Assembly: GCF_014898055.3 (NCBI RefSeq)
Contig: NW_023603184.1
Span: 113,016,615 to 113,080,614, forward strand
Reading direction: 5' to 3'
Length of the DNA: 64,000 nucleotides
Source: Talpa occidentalis
Lineage: Eukaryota; Chordata; Mammalia; Eulipotyphla; Talpidae
Below the pieces are notes generated by a model, which had not been told where the DNA came from, did no database searches, and was given only the letters and a program-made list of their open reading frames with translations. This document shows positions 1 through 10,564 of this stretch, one piece after another; position 1 is the first letter of the stretch, and the number at the start of each line of letters is the position of its first letter. A program made the position numbers and the translations under genes.

Positions 1-345
1 TCTTAGATACAGTAAACAGACGCAGTAAGTGGCAAGATGCAAAAATTGACATAGATAAATAAGTTGTGTTTCTGTTCAATAACAAACTATCAGAAAGAGA
101 AATTCAGAAAACAATATCATTTACAACAGCATCAAAAGCAATTTTAAAAACTTAATGAATACATATAAGCACTGAGGGAAAAGATCTATGCATTGAAAAC
201 TACAAAACATTGATGAAACAAATTGAAGATAATGTACATAAAAGGAAAGATGGCCATGATTTGGATGAATTAATTTTGTTAAAATGCCTTTTCTATCCAA
301 ATGTTGTATGGACATTGCAATTCTTATTAAAATTCCAAAGCGAAA
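1..345 (+). mobile_element. Old L1 ORF2 fragment (thumb region)
   Basis: Decayed LINE-1 sequence in sense orientation. Translated in pieces it resembles the part of L1 ORF2 just after the reverse-transcriptase core: a stretch like SVAFLYTNN, then one like ENYKTLMKQIED. Several stops interrupt it. It runs off the left edge of the window and ends where the sequence switches to an L1 in the opposite orientation. Similarity is judged by eye against the younger L1 copies in this window and the general L1 consensus. Not coding. Confidence 0.6.
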
Positions 346-1290
346 TACTCATTTTGAGTTAATTTTTATGAATGGTAAAGGTAGAAGTTATTTCAACCTT
401 TTGCATTTGACTGTCCAGTTTTCCAAACACAATTGACTGAATACTCCTTTATCTAAGTCAATTTTCCAGGGCCTCCCTGGTGGTGCAAGGGGTTAAGTCT
501 TAGCACTTATCAGCAGCCACTGCAGCACAAATTCAATCCCCAGGCAGAGAGCAACCCACATGGCACAGCAGACTTCTCCTATCTCACCCATTGCTCCCAT
601 CAGCAGTGTATTTCTGTCAATCTACCTTTTCTGCTCCCCACTCTGTCTCTGATGAATCCTCTCACCATCACCACCCCCCCACACACTTTTGGCCTACACC
701 CCAGCTCTTGTATGCATAAACAAATAAAATCTTTAAATCAATTTTCCATATATGCATAGGCTTAGTTCTGGGCTTTCCTTTGTTTTCTTTTGACCTATAT
801 GTCTATTTTTATGCCAATAACATACTGTTTGGATTACTACAGTTTTCTAACAGTTTGAAATCAAAAAAGTGTGATGCCACCACATTTGTTCTTCATTTTC
901 AATTTTGACTATTTGATGTCTTTTGTTGCTCCATACAAATTTTGATGTTGTTTTCTATTTCTGTGAAAAATGCCATCAGAATTTTCAGAGGAATTTCATT
1001 GCGTTTCTAAATCATTTTGGGTAGTAATAGACATTTTAACAGTATTCTTCCAAATAATGAACAGGGAATATTTTTCCACATATGTGTGCCTTCCTCATTT
1101 TATTTCATCAGTGTCAGTGTATAGATATTTTACCCCTGGGTTAAATTTTTTCAGAGGCATTTCATTCTTTTTGATATCAATTGGATTGTTTTCTTAATTT
1201 CTCTTTCTGGTAGCTTAGTGAATAAAATGCAACTGACTTTTGTACATTGATTATATATTCTGCAACTTTACTGAACTTGTTTATTCTATA
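346..1290 (-). mobile_element. Old L1 ORF2 fragment, minus strand, split by a SINE
   Basis: Reads as the reverse complement of L1 ORF2, from the region before the thumb to the KINSKW segment. Plus-strand landmarks are a stretch like tatgtctatttttatgcca near 796 and one like tactgaacttgtttattc near 1268. It overlaps in content with the plus-strand fragment at 1-345, so the two are different copies or products of a rearrangement, not one simple inverted copy. A SINE at 469-737 interrupts it. No open frame survives. Confidence 0.65.
458..748 (+). mobile_element. tRNA-derived SINE copy 1 with TSD
   Basis: SINE body is about 469-737. It starts gggcctccctggtggtgca, holds a degraded B box, a CT-rich middle with the shared block cagcagtgtattt, and ends in ataaacaaataaaatcttt. 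The 11-bp direct repeat tcaattttcca at 458-468 and 738-748 is the target-site duplication. It belongs to the older subfamily (CAAGGGGTTAAG head, TATGCATAAA before the tail). Presumed non-autonomous, mobilised by L1 enzymes. Confidence 0.93.
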
Positions 1291-1293
1291 GTT

Positions 1294-1317
1294 TGTGTGT
1301 GTGTGTATGTGTGTGTA
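1294..1317. repeat. Short (TG)n microsatellite
   Basis: Alternating TG with one TA interruption, at the junction between the minus-strand L1 fragment and the plus-strand L1 3' piece. Confidence 0.85.
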
Positions 1318-1319
1318 TA

Positions 1320-1450
1320 ACAGGTCATTTGCAGAAACAGGTGGCACTGGAAGGGATTATGTTAAGTGAAATAAGTCAAAAGGAAAAGATAAATACTAGA
1401 TGGTTTCACTGAGATGTGGAATACAGAGAAACCAAACAAAGAAGCAGAAC
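1320..1450 (+). mobile_element. L1 ORF2 3' end fragment
   Basis: Contains ggcactggaagggattatg followed by a diverged segment corresponding to the last codons of L1 ORF2 ([17 protein letters not shown]). It aligns by eye to 14508-14590 and 45310-45400 in this window. It is short, decayed and without an evident A tail; an oligo-T stretch follows at 1459-1469. Confidence 0.6.
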
Positions 1451-1574
1451 AAAGTATTTTTTTTTTTATCAAGTCCTGTTGCACTACCAGCACTATTACT
1501 GAAGGCAACAGCTGGTACCTGGACACTGTAACAGTGTAGAACAGGGTTCCTTGCAGACAAAAAATCTGAAATTA

Positions 1575-1780
1575 GAAAACTGGCTCCTCAACCAACTGCA
1601 TGACTCTTAATGAATGACTTAAATTCTCTGCAACTTAATTTTACTCATCTATAAACTGGGTATTATAATTATAACTTCTCCATTTTGTCATATTTACATA
1701 AATAAATCAATCTATTGTAAAGTATTAAAAATAACATTCAGCATACAGTACACCCTCTAAATTGTAGCTATTATTTTTAA
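1575..1780 (+). mobile_element. MIR-type SINE fragment
   Basis: The segment tgactcttaatgaatgactt, then a CTCATCTATAAACTGGG-like core and a 3' part ending near tgtagctattattttt, follows the order of the MIR consensus (tgtgacc...cctcatctgtaaaatggg...agctattatt). MIRs are ancient and usually highly diverged, as here. No TSD is recognisable. Confidence 0.65.
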
Positions 1781-1784
1781 CAGA

Positions 1785-2640
1785 AAAATATCCAGTATAA
1801 GCTGATGTGAGGTTGTGGGAAGGGGAAATAGCAATCATCTTACCATGGAAACAGAAAGAAGCTTGAACATAGAGACTCAATTAAATTCACTCTTCACTGA
1901 GCTGCTAGCATGTATAGAAAACTATAGAAGATAAAATTTTAAAAGTATGGCCTACCTCAAGGAATACAGAAGCTAAAGCATTTACATAAACATCAAGCTC
2001 ACATGGATAACTATCAGAGGAGTTACATAAATTGTTGTAGTACCCGGGTTTTGCTCATAAGTAAACCTTTAAAAGAACAAATTTGAGGAAGAATTAGAAG
2101 AATAAATAGGATGTCCATAGATAGATGAGAGGGAAGAATGTCTATGTAATACAATTACAGGAACACGAAATTGTAGGAAAGGTGGATACATTATGTAAAC
2201 AGTAAATAATTCAGGTTAGTGGTGACATGTGAAATATAACATTAGGAGAGATGGCAAATGAGCCTCCAAAATAATGTCAGGAGCTATCAGTGAGTCTGTT
2301 CAGCAGCAATTCTGCAACACTATAAAATAATAAGTAGTGAAAGGAATACATTTTTAAATCTGTTTAAATAAAACACATTGATTTCTTTCCTCACAGGTAA
2401 AAATATTCATTATCCCACTCATTTTGTTTTCTCTGCTTTGCAGCAGAATAGTATTAATAATCACTATCAAATTAATAGCACACAGTTAATTGATAGTTCT
2501 CTAAGCAGAATTCATTACTTTGTATTTATGTTCAGAGAGGCAGACAGTAAAATTAAAGGACAAAAATAAGATGTGCAGATAAAAATTTATTTGCTGGGTT
2601 CTGTCATTTATTGACAAAACATAAAAAAGTAAAAAAAAAG
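1785..2640. other. Low-copy AT-rich stretch, nothing recognised
   Basis: No coding frame longer than about 60 codons and no repeat that I can place. The 63-codon frame at 2378-2569 has no recognisable domain and fits chance in AT-rich DNA. Confidence 0.5.
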
Positions 2641-3540
2641 TGGAAAATATTAGGTAAGTGGATGAAAATAATTAAATAGGAAACCTGCCTCTTCCAGATA
2701 CCCACAACTAAATTGCAGTAAAACAATGCCATAAAACCTTTGAAGGGAAAACAGATGACCAGCACACACCCTAGGAGCAAAGGCCTGGCAGAAAGGGGTA
2801 GAAAAAATTTATAATGAACTTTCTTTAGAGAGTTAACAGGGCAGCACAACCCACAGGAGGGAGGAGCTGCTGTGGTAGAGTCCCCTTCAGCTATTGACTC
2901 AGGCACACAATAGCATCAGGGCTCCTAAAACCAAGAACAGCATTGGATAAGGGGGTGTATAAGCCGGCACTCAGGGCAGTGCACTGTTAGAAAACTGCCA
3001 GAGTGGGGTACAGAGTGAGGAGGACTGACTTAAGCACAACGGCTCTCTAGACAGAACATTCAGAGCCTATGAAGGCAGGGAGAAACAAGTCGAACACCTG
3101 GGTCACTTAAAGACGAGGCTACTGCTGGAAATCAGAGTGTGATACCCCAAAGACCTGCCACCCCTACGCCAGGGCTGAAACCAAAATAAGAAACACCTGG
3201 ATTAGGCCTCCCCTGGTGGCGCAGCGGTTGAGCGCTGGGCTGCGAAGCTGCGTGGCCTCTGAGCATGGATTCGATTACCAGTCGGCGGCCAGCGTCCTAC
3301 ATGGCGCGCAGACCTCTCCTGCCGCCCGCTGCTCCCCTCAGCAGTTTATTTCGTCAGTCTGCCTGTTCTGTTCAGACTGCCTGTTCGTCAGTCTGCCTGT
3401 TCCCCGCTCTGGTGAATTCTCTCACCCTCCCATGCTTCTGACTGTACCCAGTGCTTGTATAAATAAATCTTAAAACAAAACAAAAAAACACCTGGACAAG
3501 CTAGAATTCAAGCACCTACCAATAACAGAAGCATAATCAA
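2640..3540 (+). mobile_element. Possible L1 5'UTR-like segment, decayed
   Basis: A slightly GC-richer block leading into L1 ORF2 sequence at about 3541. Its wording (cagcacaaccc...ggaggagctgctgtggtag) is of the kind seen in old L1 5' regions, and it lies in the same orientation as the ORF2 piece. If so, most of ORF1 and ORF2 is missing between them. Assignment is weak; it could be an unrelated old repeat. SINE copy 2 sits inside it. Confidence 0.3.
3191..3496 (+). mobile_element. SINE copy 2 with TSD and internal duplication
   Basis: SINE body about 3205-3485, bounded by the 11-bp direct repeat aaacacctgga at 3191-3201 and 3486-3496. The A-box region tggcgcagcgg and the GAGCGCTGGGCTGCGAAGCTGC block put it with the young subfamily. 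It carries extra copies of a CTGCCTGTTC unit around 3356-3405, a local tandem duplication absent from other copies. The 85-codon frame across it is not a gene. Confidence 0.92.
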
Positions 3541-3890
3541 TATAATCAAAATGACTGTCTGCCTAAAATGGTAGGCAAATTTAATGTAATCCCCATAGAA
3601 ATACCAGAAATGTTTTTCAAAAAAGCTGAACCCCCCCCCCAAAAAAAAAGATTTATTTGGAGCCATAATAGCCTCAAATTGCAGAGTCATCCTGAGAAAA
3701 AGAAACAAAGGCATCGGGTTTCTTGCCTTCAAACATTACTGAAAAGCAGTAGTACTAAAAACAATAAGATATTGGGACAAAAATATATACATAAATCACT
3801 GAAACAGAATTGAAAGTCCAGGATAAATCCAAATACATACCAGCATCTAACTATTTCCGTAAACTGTTGGGTATCTTTAGAGAAGATATT
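3541..3890 (+). mobile_element. Old L1 ORF2 fragment
   Basis: From about 3568 the frame reads like L1 ORF2 just past the thumb (IPIEIPEMFFKKAE, then FIWSH...). The frame is open for 81 codons but then decays into stops. A C-run/A-run at 3631-3650 is a slippage site. Confidence 0.65.
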
Positions 3891-4640
3891 GGGGCGAAGA
3901 CAGAATTTTAAAGTGCTGTCAGTTATCAACGCCTTACTTTATCAGGTCCTTGCCCCTGGTGACTACTTGTGAAAAAGTTAAAGACATAGCTCCAGAGAAC
4001 AGGAATCACAGTGTGGAAGGTCAAGAAACAAGCTTAGGCGGCTAGGATATTGACACTGTGCCTCAGTAAGAAAAGAGGAAGAATATTATACCCTTAGGGG
4101 GAAAGGGAAAAATTGTGAAGGGAAAGATGAAAAGGACCATCAAAATTAACATTTACCTATTACAGTTTAAAAAAAAAAAGTTATAAAGAGAAATGGTATC
4201 CTTCATTTAAGTATGCCCTCAGCTCTCCAAGTGTCCTTGGTAAGCCCAATCCTTGTGTACTGACCCTCACACTCCCTCATCAATTTTTATAGTAGGTTCT
4301 TGAATTAATCAGCAGTGATAGCACCTCACACTCTCTATAAAGTATATAAAGTAAATCTAGGACCTTAATTTAAGGCAAAGCCTCTCCCTGAGCGGCCTCT
4401 TCTAAGGCCACCCCCACGCCATTGTCTGTGACTCTACTCCACATAAAACTCCCATTTCCACATAATCAAACCACCTTGAGCCTCATCTCTGATGTCTGCC
4501 TAAAAAAACCCCAAGAAAAAAAGATAAACAGTTGATTAACTACTTCCCCTAAATTATCAGTAAGAGTAATATAAGTCTTGCTCACATCTGATACTACCAT
4601 AAGTACAAATTCCCCTCTCTAATTCTGTGTATACCTCTTA
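3891..4640. other. No recognised feature
   Basis: Mixed-composition sequence without a credible frame. Some pyrimidine-rich stretches at 4200-4640 may be more L2-like sequence continuous with the next entry, but I cannot support that. Confidence 0.4.
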
Positions 4641-5640
4641 CTCTACGTCCTTCAGGCTTTGACACAGTTGAACATGCCTTTCTTAAACATCATTTCTTTA
4701 GTTTTTACTGGCCTCACCCTCTCCAGATTCTCATATCTCACCAACTACTCTTACTCTTCGTAATTGAGTTCGTTCTTATTTCCAAATCTTTCAACTTTGG
4801 ATGTAAGTCAATTCTTGGCTCTATAGTCACCCCCAAGGTAATATTCTTCAGTTTGACAATTTCATAGACTGTATCATTAATATACAGATGACTATCAAAT
4901 TTATGTGTCTTGAACTTTACCTTTAATTCAAGATCCATTTGTTTAATTTTATGGACAACATCATCACTAGATATCTAATAATAAAATTAAATGTAATGCA
5001 TTAAAAAAATGTCCTGCATTTTCCTCAGTCTTACTCACCTTTGTAAATGCCATCAACATTCTCTGAGTTGGGCCTCCCCTGGTGGTGCAGGCAGTTCAGT
5101 GCAGCACTGTGAAGTTGTCTGCAGCCTCTGCAGTATAGGTTCGATCCTGCCAGCGAGAATCCCACATGGCACTGCAGACCTCTCCTGTCTTACACGCTGC
5201 TCCCCTCAGCAGTGTATTTTAGTAGATCTGCCTGTTCTGCTCCCCACTCTGTCTCTGGTGAATCCTCTCACCTCCCACACGTTTTGCCTACACCCCAGCC
5301 CTTGTATGCATAAAAAATGAAATGTTAAAAAAAAAAAAATCAACATTCTCTGAATTGTTTAAACCAATAATATAACTTTTTTTTTCTCTTGCTTTCACAT
5401 CTCATCTTATTCAATATCAAGTCACGTCAACTTTACCTTCAAAAATATAAACTGGATGAATCACTTTCACACCTGCAACCACAATTCAAGCCACTAGCAT
5501 CTCTTGCAAGGACCACTGAAAAGATTACTAACTGGCCTCTTACTCTACTCTCCACTCAACTCTTTCTGCCTGTCTCTGTGGATTCTTGCAATCCTTTAAT
5601 TTACCCAGTGCTCCCCTTACTCAGTATTGAAAAGTGAATA
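4641..5640 (+). mobile_element. L2/CR1-clade LINE fragment, split by a SINE
   Basis: Matches the order of the common mammalian L2-type consensus: a GCTTTGACACAGTTGA segment, an ATATACAGATGACTATCAAAT segment corresponding to the Y-x-D-D reverse-transcriptase motif (here Y-T-D-D), then a CTACCTTCAAAA...ATAT segment near 5428 and TACTAACTGGCCTC near 5526. Stops and indels are frequent, as expected for an element this old. SINE copy 3 divides it. The family name is from memory of the consensus. Confidence 0.6.
5052..5356 (+). mobile_element. SINE copy 3 with 18-bp TSD
   Basis: SINE body about 5070-5338. Flanks atcaacattctctgagtt (5052-5069) and atcaacattctctgaatt (5339-5356) form an 18-bp duplication with one mismatch. 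The head CAGGCAGTTCAGTGCAGCACTGTGAAG and GGTTCGATCC B box place it in the intermediate subfamily. Inserted into an L2-type LINE, so younger than it. Confidence 0.93.
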
Positions 5641-6259
5641 AATTATATATATTTTGTGGGGGGATGTATAATATAAAGAGGAGGGGATCTTTGCTTAATT
5701 TCACTGCCCACTAGCTAATATTCCATTACCCACCCTCCTTTCACTAAAAAAGGTCAAATGAAAAATTAACCTAGAAAATGGTGTAAAAATATTAATATTA
5801 ATTTTCACTGATTTCTCAAGTGTATCAATTACCTCTTAATTATGAAATAAAATACTCATTTATCAGTCTCAGTTCCCACTGTTCTTTCTCTGCTACTATT
5901 TTTTTTTTCTCCTTTTCTTATTGCTTACTAGAATAATTTTGAAAGAATCAACAAGCTCATTGTCAATCTACTCAAGTGACTACTCCTTTCCTCACGGATA
6001 TACCTGTTCTCAAAAAAAAAAATTAATAATAATCTCACTGACTTCTTTAATACACCAGATTTAATTCTTATCTATGATATCAACCATTTCAATTTTTTAC
6101 ACAATTAAGGAGGGCTAGACTTGGGAAAATGTTTTGGATTAGGAATATGCATATATATTCCAATTTTCTGCCTTTTGATATATTAGCATAATATATTGTG
6201 TGCTTTTATTTTTCAAATACAGTATGCTTCTAAACAAAAATATATGTAAATCACTTTCT
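5641..6259. other. No recognised feature
   Basis: AT-rich, with oligo-A and oligo-T runs. No open frame of note and no repeat that I can place. Confidence 0.45.
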
Positions 6260-6720
6260 ATAACCAGACACCAAATCCTCCTCCTGCTTTCTATCTCTGA
6301 AATTGTTTCTGTTAACCTGCGCTCCAGTTACCTCTAATGATTACCTTTCTCTAATGTCCCCTATCCAATTAGTGGTTATTTTTCCATACCAATGCTTTTA
6401 CTAACTTCCATATCTTTCCACTTTTCTTGAGTCCTTTATCACTTCTCACCTGGCTTGTTTCAATAGAACTATAATTGATCTCCAGATTTCAGACACTACT
6501 TTTCACTCTCCATTTTGCTTACTTTTGATAGATTAATCTTCCTAAAAGGCCTACAACATACATTCCATCAAACCATTTCACTGTTCAAAAATCTTCAGTG
6601 AATGAACTCAAATAATTTAATATTGCTCATTTTCATAGGAAAGAAACATGGAACACGGTAATTACCTTTCGATTTCTTATAATCTTATTTTATATTGCTA
6701 CTATATGATTAGTATAATTA
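6260..6720 (+). mobile_element. Second L2-type LINE fragment
   Basis: A CTTCTCACCTGGCTTGTTTCAATAG segment corresponds to the L2 consensus around 'cacctggattactgcaatag', and AATCTTCCTAAAAGGCC...CATACATTCCATCAAACCATTTCACTG to 'atctttctaaaa...aatcagatcatgtcactcc'. Its content overlaps the 3' part of the fragment at 4641-5640, so it is a separate insertion. Highly diverged. Confidence 0.5.
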
Positions 6721-6739
6721 AATTAATTACTTAGAATTT

Positions 6740-7051
6740 AAAATTTAAGTTATTGGGCCTCCCCGGTGGTGCAGCGGTTGAGCGCTGGGTTGCGAAGCTG
6801 CCCGCAGCCTCTGCAGCGCCGGTTCGATTCCCAGCTGCTCCCCGGCCACCGGAGGAGGGTCCCACATGGCGCGCAGACCTCTCCTGCCGCCCGCTGCTCC
6901 CCTCAGCAGTGTACTTCGGTCCTTCTGCCTGCTCTGCTCCCCGCTCTGGCTCTGGTGAATTCTCTCACCCTCCCGTGCTTCTGACTGTACCCAGTGCTTG
7001 TATAAATAAATAAATAAATCTTTAAAAAAAATAAAATAAAATTTAAGTTAT
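6740..7051 (+). mobile_element. Young-subfamily SINE copy 4 with exact TSD
   Basis: SINE body about 6754-7037 between exact 14-bp repeats aaaatttaagttat at 6740-6753 and 7038-7051. Pol III-type A box tggtgcagcgg at 6767-6777 and B box ggttcgattcc at 6821-6831. It shares with copy 10 (34713) an extra CTGCTCCCCGGCCACCGGAGG block and the TGCTTGTATAAATAAA tail; the two differ at about ten places, mostly C/T or G/A transitions. Two overlapping frames (86 and 72 codons) are by-products of GC content. Confidence 0.95.
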
Positions 7052-7459
7052 CTGTGAATATGCTTCCAACATTCTTTTTTGTAGACCTTATTCCACTCTT
7101 CTATGTAATAAATGTTCTGCTCTTTCTATACTTGTGATACCATCAAATCATGAAAATAACATCCTTGAATTGTTTTAAACTTAAATTTCACTACTGTATA
7201 AATTTCTTGATTATATTAGGTGGAATATTTCCCTTTTAAAAACACAAATGTTATGTCTTGTGAAAACTTATCATTTGCCCTTCATTGGTATTTATATTTT
7301 AATTTTAACTTTCTTTTCCTTAAATTGAAAGAAAAACATATCCTTAGGAATAAAAACTCTCTTCCCTTCAAGGCCACAGCAACTGAAAATACATTGTTGG
7401 CATTTAATAAATATTATTTTGTTTTATTAGGTAAATGATCAAATATTTCAAAAGCAACA
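7052..7459. other. AT-rich stretch, nothing firm
   Basis: May include a remnant of the L2-type 3' end (ttattccactcttctatg near 7089). No gene or clear repeat. Confidence 0.35.
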
Positions 7460-7752
7460 AGATTTGTTCTGAAAGGGGCATCCCTGGTGGCACAAAGGGT
7501 TAAGATGCAACCTATGAAGCTATCCACAACCACTGCAGCACAAGTTCCATGCCCAGGCAGGGAGCTACCCACATGGCACAGCAGACCACTCCTGTCTCAC
7601 CAGCTACTCCCCTCAGCAGTGTATTTCAGTCAGTCTGCCTGTTCTGTTCCCCACTCTATCTGTGGTAAATTCTCTCACCCCGATACCTCTGGCCTTTGCC
7701 CCAATTCTTGTATGCATAAATAAATATATCTTTAAAAAAAAAGGTTTGTTCT
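7460..7752 (+). mobile_element. SINE copy 5 with TSD
   Basis: SINE body about 7475-7741, flanked by agatttgttct (7460-7470) and aggtttgttct (7742-7752), one mismatch. Older subfamily: GGCACAAAGGGTTAAGATGCAACCTATGAAGC head, tail TGCATAAATAAATATATCTTTAAA. The B box is degraded (caagttccatgcc). Confidence 0.9.
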
Positions 7753-10564
7753 CATGAAGTAACTTTTAATTTTTTTGCTGTAAAAGTAGAACCAGAAGCA
7801 GAGAAGTACTGTCTTAAGAAACTTTTCCAAAAGAGCCAACAGTATAGCGATTGTTTGATCTTCCTATCAAAAAAATGAATATAAATCTGACACACCCTGA
7901 CAGCAACTCATTTATTGAGTATAAATGAAATGCTATTTTTTCATTCAACTAAATTAGAAGGTGTCATTCAGCTTTCCAACTTTACCGTAAGCGGCAGGAA
8001 ATATGAGTATCACTCTAATTATGCCTTTGTTTGGCTTTGTTTTTGTGTACATCACTCAGAGACAAATACTCACTTGAACTGCTATCATTGTGAAGTCTGG
8101 ATGGGAGAAATTTACCGGAGGCATCATTAATGCTTTTTTAATGAAATATTAAGTAGATGTGGCACCCAAATGTATGGAGTAAGACAGCTTAACGGTAGCC
8201 TGAGGGCGGGGGTGGTGGCTTGCAAACATATAAATAAATAGGACATCATTTTTATTTTCCCATGAGATGACTAAGCTGGATCAAAGAAGAAAACTAATAT
8301 ATGTAGCTTCTTAGACAGATTATAACTGATATTTTTACTACACATTTAATCCATGTTTCACTGTAGTAAGCAATTCAGGCAAAGATCTGATTACTCTATT
8401 TATCATTTGATACTCTTTACAAAAGCTGAAAATTACACTCATTCTAAATCTTATGTTAGCTGGCAGTAAACACAGCTCAGAGCTGGCCAAAAGGGCTGCT
8501 TATAAGATGCTGGTAAATTACCAGAGAATGCAGAATAACTCTTCTGGCCTCCATTCTCTATCCCAATTGACAGCAAAAGAGAGAGGTGACAGTACAACCA
8601 CCAACTCAGTTACCAGTTGCTGTTTCTGTCAGTTTAAATCAGAGAAGACTCATAACTGGGACAATTATTTATTGAACATAATTCCAATGTGCAAAGCACA
8701 TACGAAATCTGGGAAAGTGCTGATTTCAGGACAGTGGTCATATAGACATTAAAAACTGCAGTGACAATTGAATTCTTAAAAACGAATCTTAGACCAAATT
8801 ATATAGTAAACTTTTTTTATTAACCCAAAATAAATTGACTAAAAAAGACACAAAACACAGAATATTCCTATTTCATTCTCTCTGTTCATGCTGACTATGG
8901 AGTAAGTTACAAAATTCTAAGGGAAAGGTTACTTTTTAATTCTATTTCCTACTGCTGCAAGTCTTAAGTATGTAAAAGAAACTCAATACATTTTTAAATT
9001 CTACCAATATCTTCTGATTCCAAATAAAATGATATTGCCAATCACAGCTATTTAAGATGCTACTTGTTAGAAGGGCAAATACCTGTCCCACAGAGCAATC
9101 CTGTTACTTTTTCTATATTGTCAATCTCTGTGTATTACCTTCACCCAAATAATATCTATAACCAGAGTTATTTCTATGCATGCTGCATAAAAGAGGTACC
9201 ATGATTTGTGTTACCAATTAATATCTGTAAAATTTGGGAATGCTGGGTAAGATGACAGCTTCATGTTCTGCTTGTTTCCCACTGTTCCTATTTGTTTCAA
9301 TTGAAAGTCTTTTCTTAAGATGTCCATCAATAGTATCGGATTTCATTTATTTCATAATTTATGCCATTGTCATCTGTCTACATCGACAGATTGTGCTTTA
9401 CACTAATTTTATTCAAGAGAGGAACACACATTCTTCACAGACTTGGAATCTGATCTAAATAGAGTAGGCATTTTTAAAAATACTGAAGAAACTGCTCCAC
9501 AGTGTAAGTTTTAGGTGCTATTATCCACTGAGAGGACTGTTATGTTGTTACCAGTGCTTTGAAGAGCTTCAATTGGATTTACAAATGGAACCATGACTGT
9601 GACTATTATTGATTTTTATCTGTTTGTTTAATGTCCTATTTCTTTGTTAAAATAGATTCTATGAAGCTGAAGTAGAAATGAACAAAAACACAAATCCATT
9701 TTCCACTAGATTGCTAGCTATTGGTCTAAAATGTATTACTGATATTCACAGGAACCAATGTAAAAAAATGGAAATGAAATTTATAGTATTTATAAGCAAA
9801 AAATAATTACCTTTTTTCAAAAGTAAGACATCCCTGCGCCCTCTGATAGTTTTCCCAGTGATCTTTATGAATAGGTGTTTGTATGCTTGTACTACAAACA
9901 CTGGTTGAACCCTGCAAACATAAATTATGCACCCATGTGCCTCTCAAGTCCATGCAGACTCAAAGTAAATTTCTGTCCCATTGCTCATATTAGCATTCCT
10001 GGTTTTGCTTTTTCTCCTCCATCAATTATGATACTATTTAGCAAATGTTGTGATTGTATGTTCTTAGTTTGTGCATGAAAAAGGCCAGAACATTTTTTTA
10101 TGATTTCACAGCCCATATTCCTTTTACCAAATCAGTGCCTAACACAGTCACCTCATTAACATTTGTGAGTAAGCAAATAACTTCATAACTTGGAGCAAAC
10201 ATACAACTTCTTTGTGTAGTTAATCTCCTTTTGTTACCTTTATCCAAATATATCTAAATCCCAGGATTTCTTCCCACAAATCTTTTAATCTTTCCAATTT
10301 TCACATAGCCAGAAATAGTCCTATCTTCCAGATATTCAATTACTCATAACAAGCAAATCATTTTCAGTTTTTTATTTTGTTTTTATATTTCCCTGCGTTT
10401 CAACATGGTACAAAATAGCAACCCCTTGAATTATCAGATTATAAGCATAAGAGCTTTATGAACAAAAGAATATGTAGATAAATAAATCAAAGTCTTTATC
10501 TGAAAAAAAATAACATCTATATTATGTTTATAACAATTTATTATAAAACATTTAGTTTTTTATC
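7753..10564. other. Low-copy interval
   Basis: About 2.8 kb in which I recognise no SINE, LINE or LTR and no credible coding frame (longest: 99 codons at 8453-8752, 74 at 9234-9458, no domain seen). This is among the least repeat-rich parts of the window, so it is a reasonable place to look for conserved non-coding elements. Confidence 0.5.

Noticed and set aside
3216..3473. Frames of 60-107 codons lying on SINE copies (also 5009, 6753, 7487, 34665, 34704, 34733, 41436, 50944, 59717)
   Set aside because: All are readings of the same SINE body in different frames; the shared peptides follow from shared repeat DNA.
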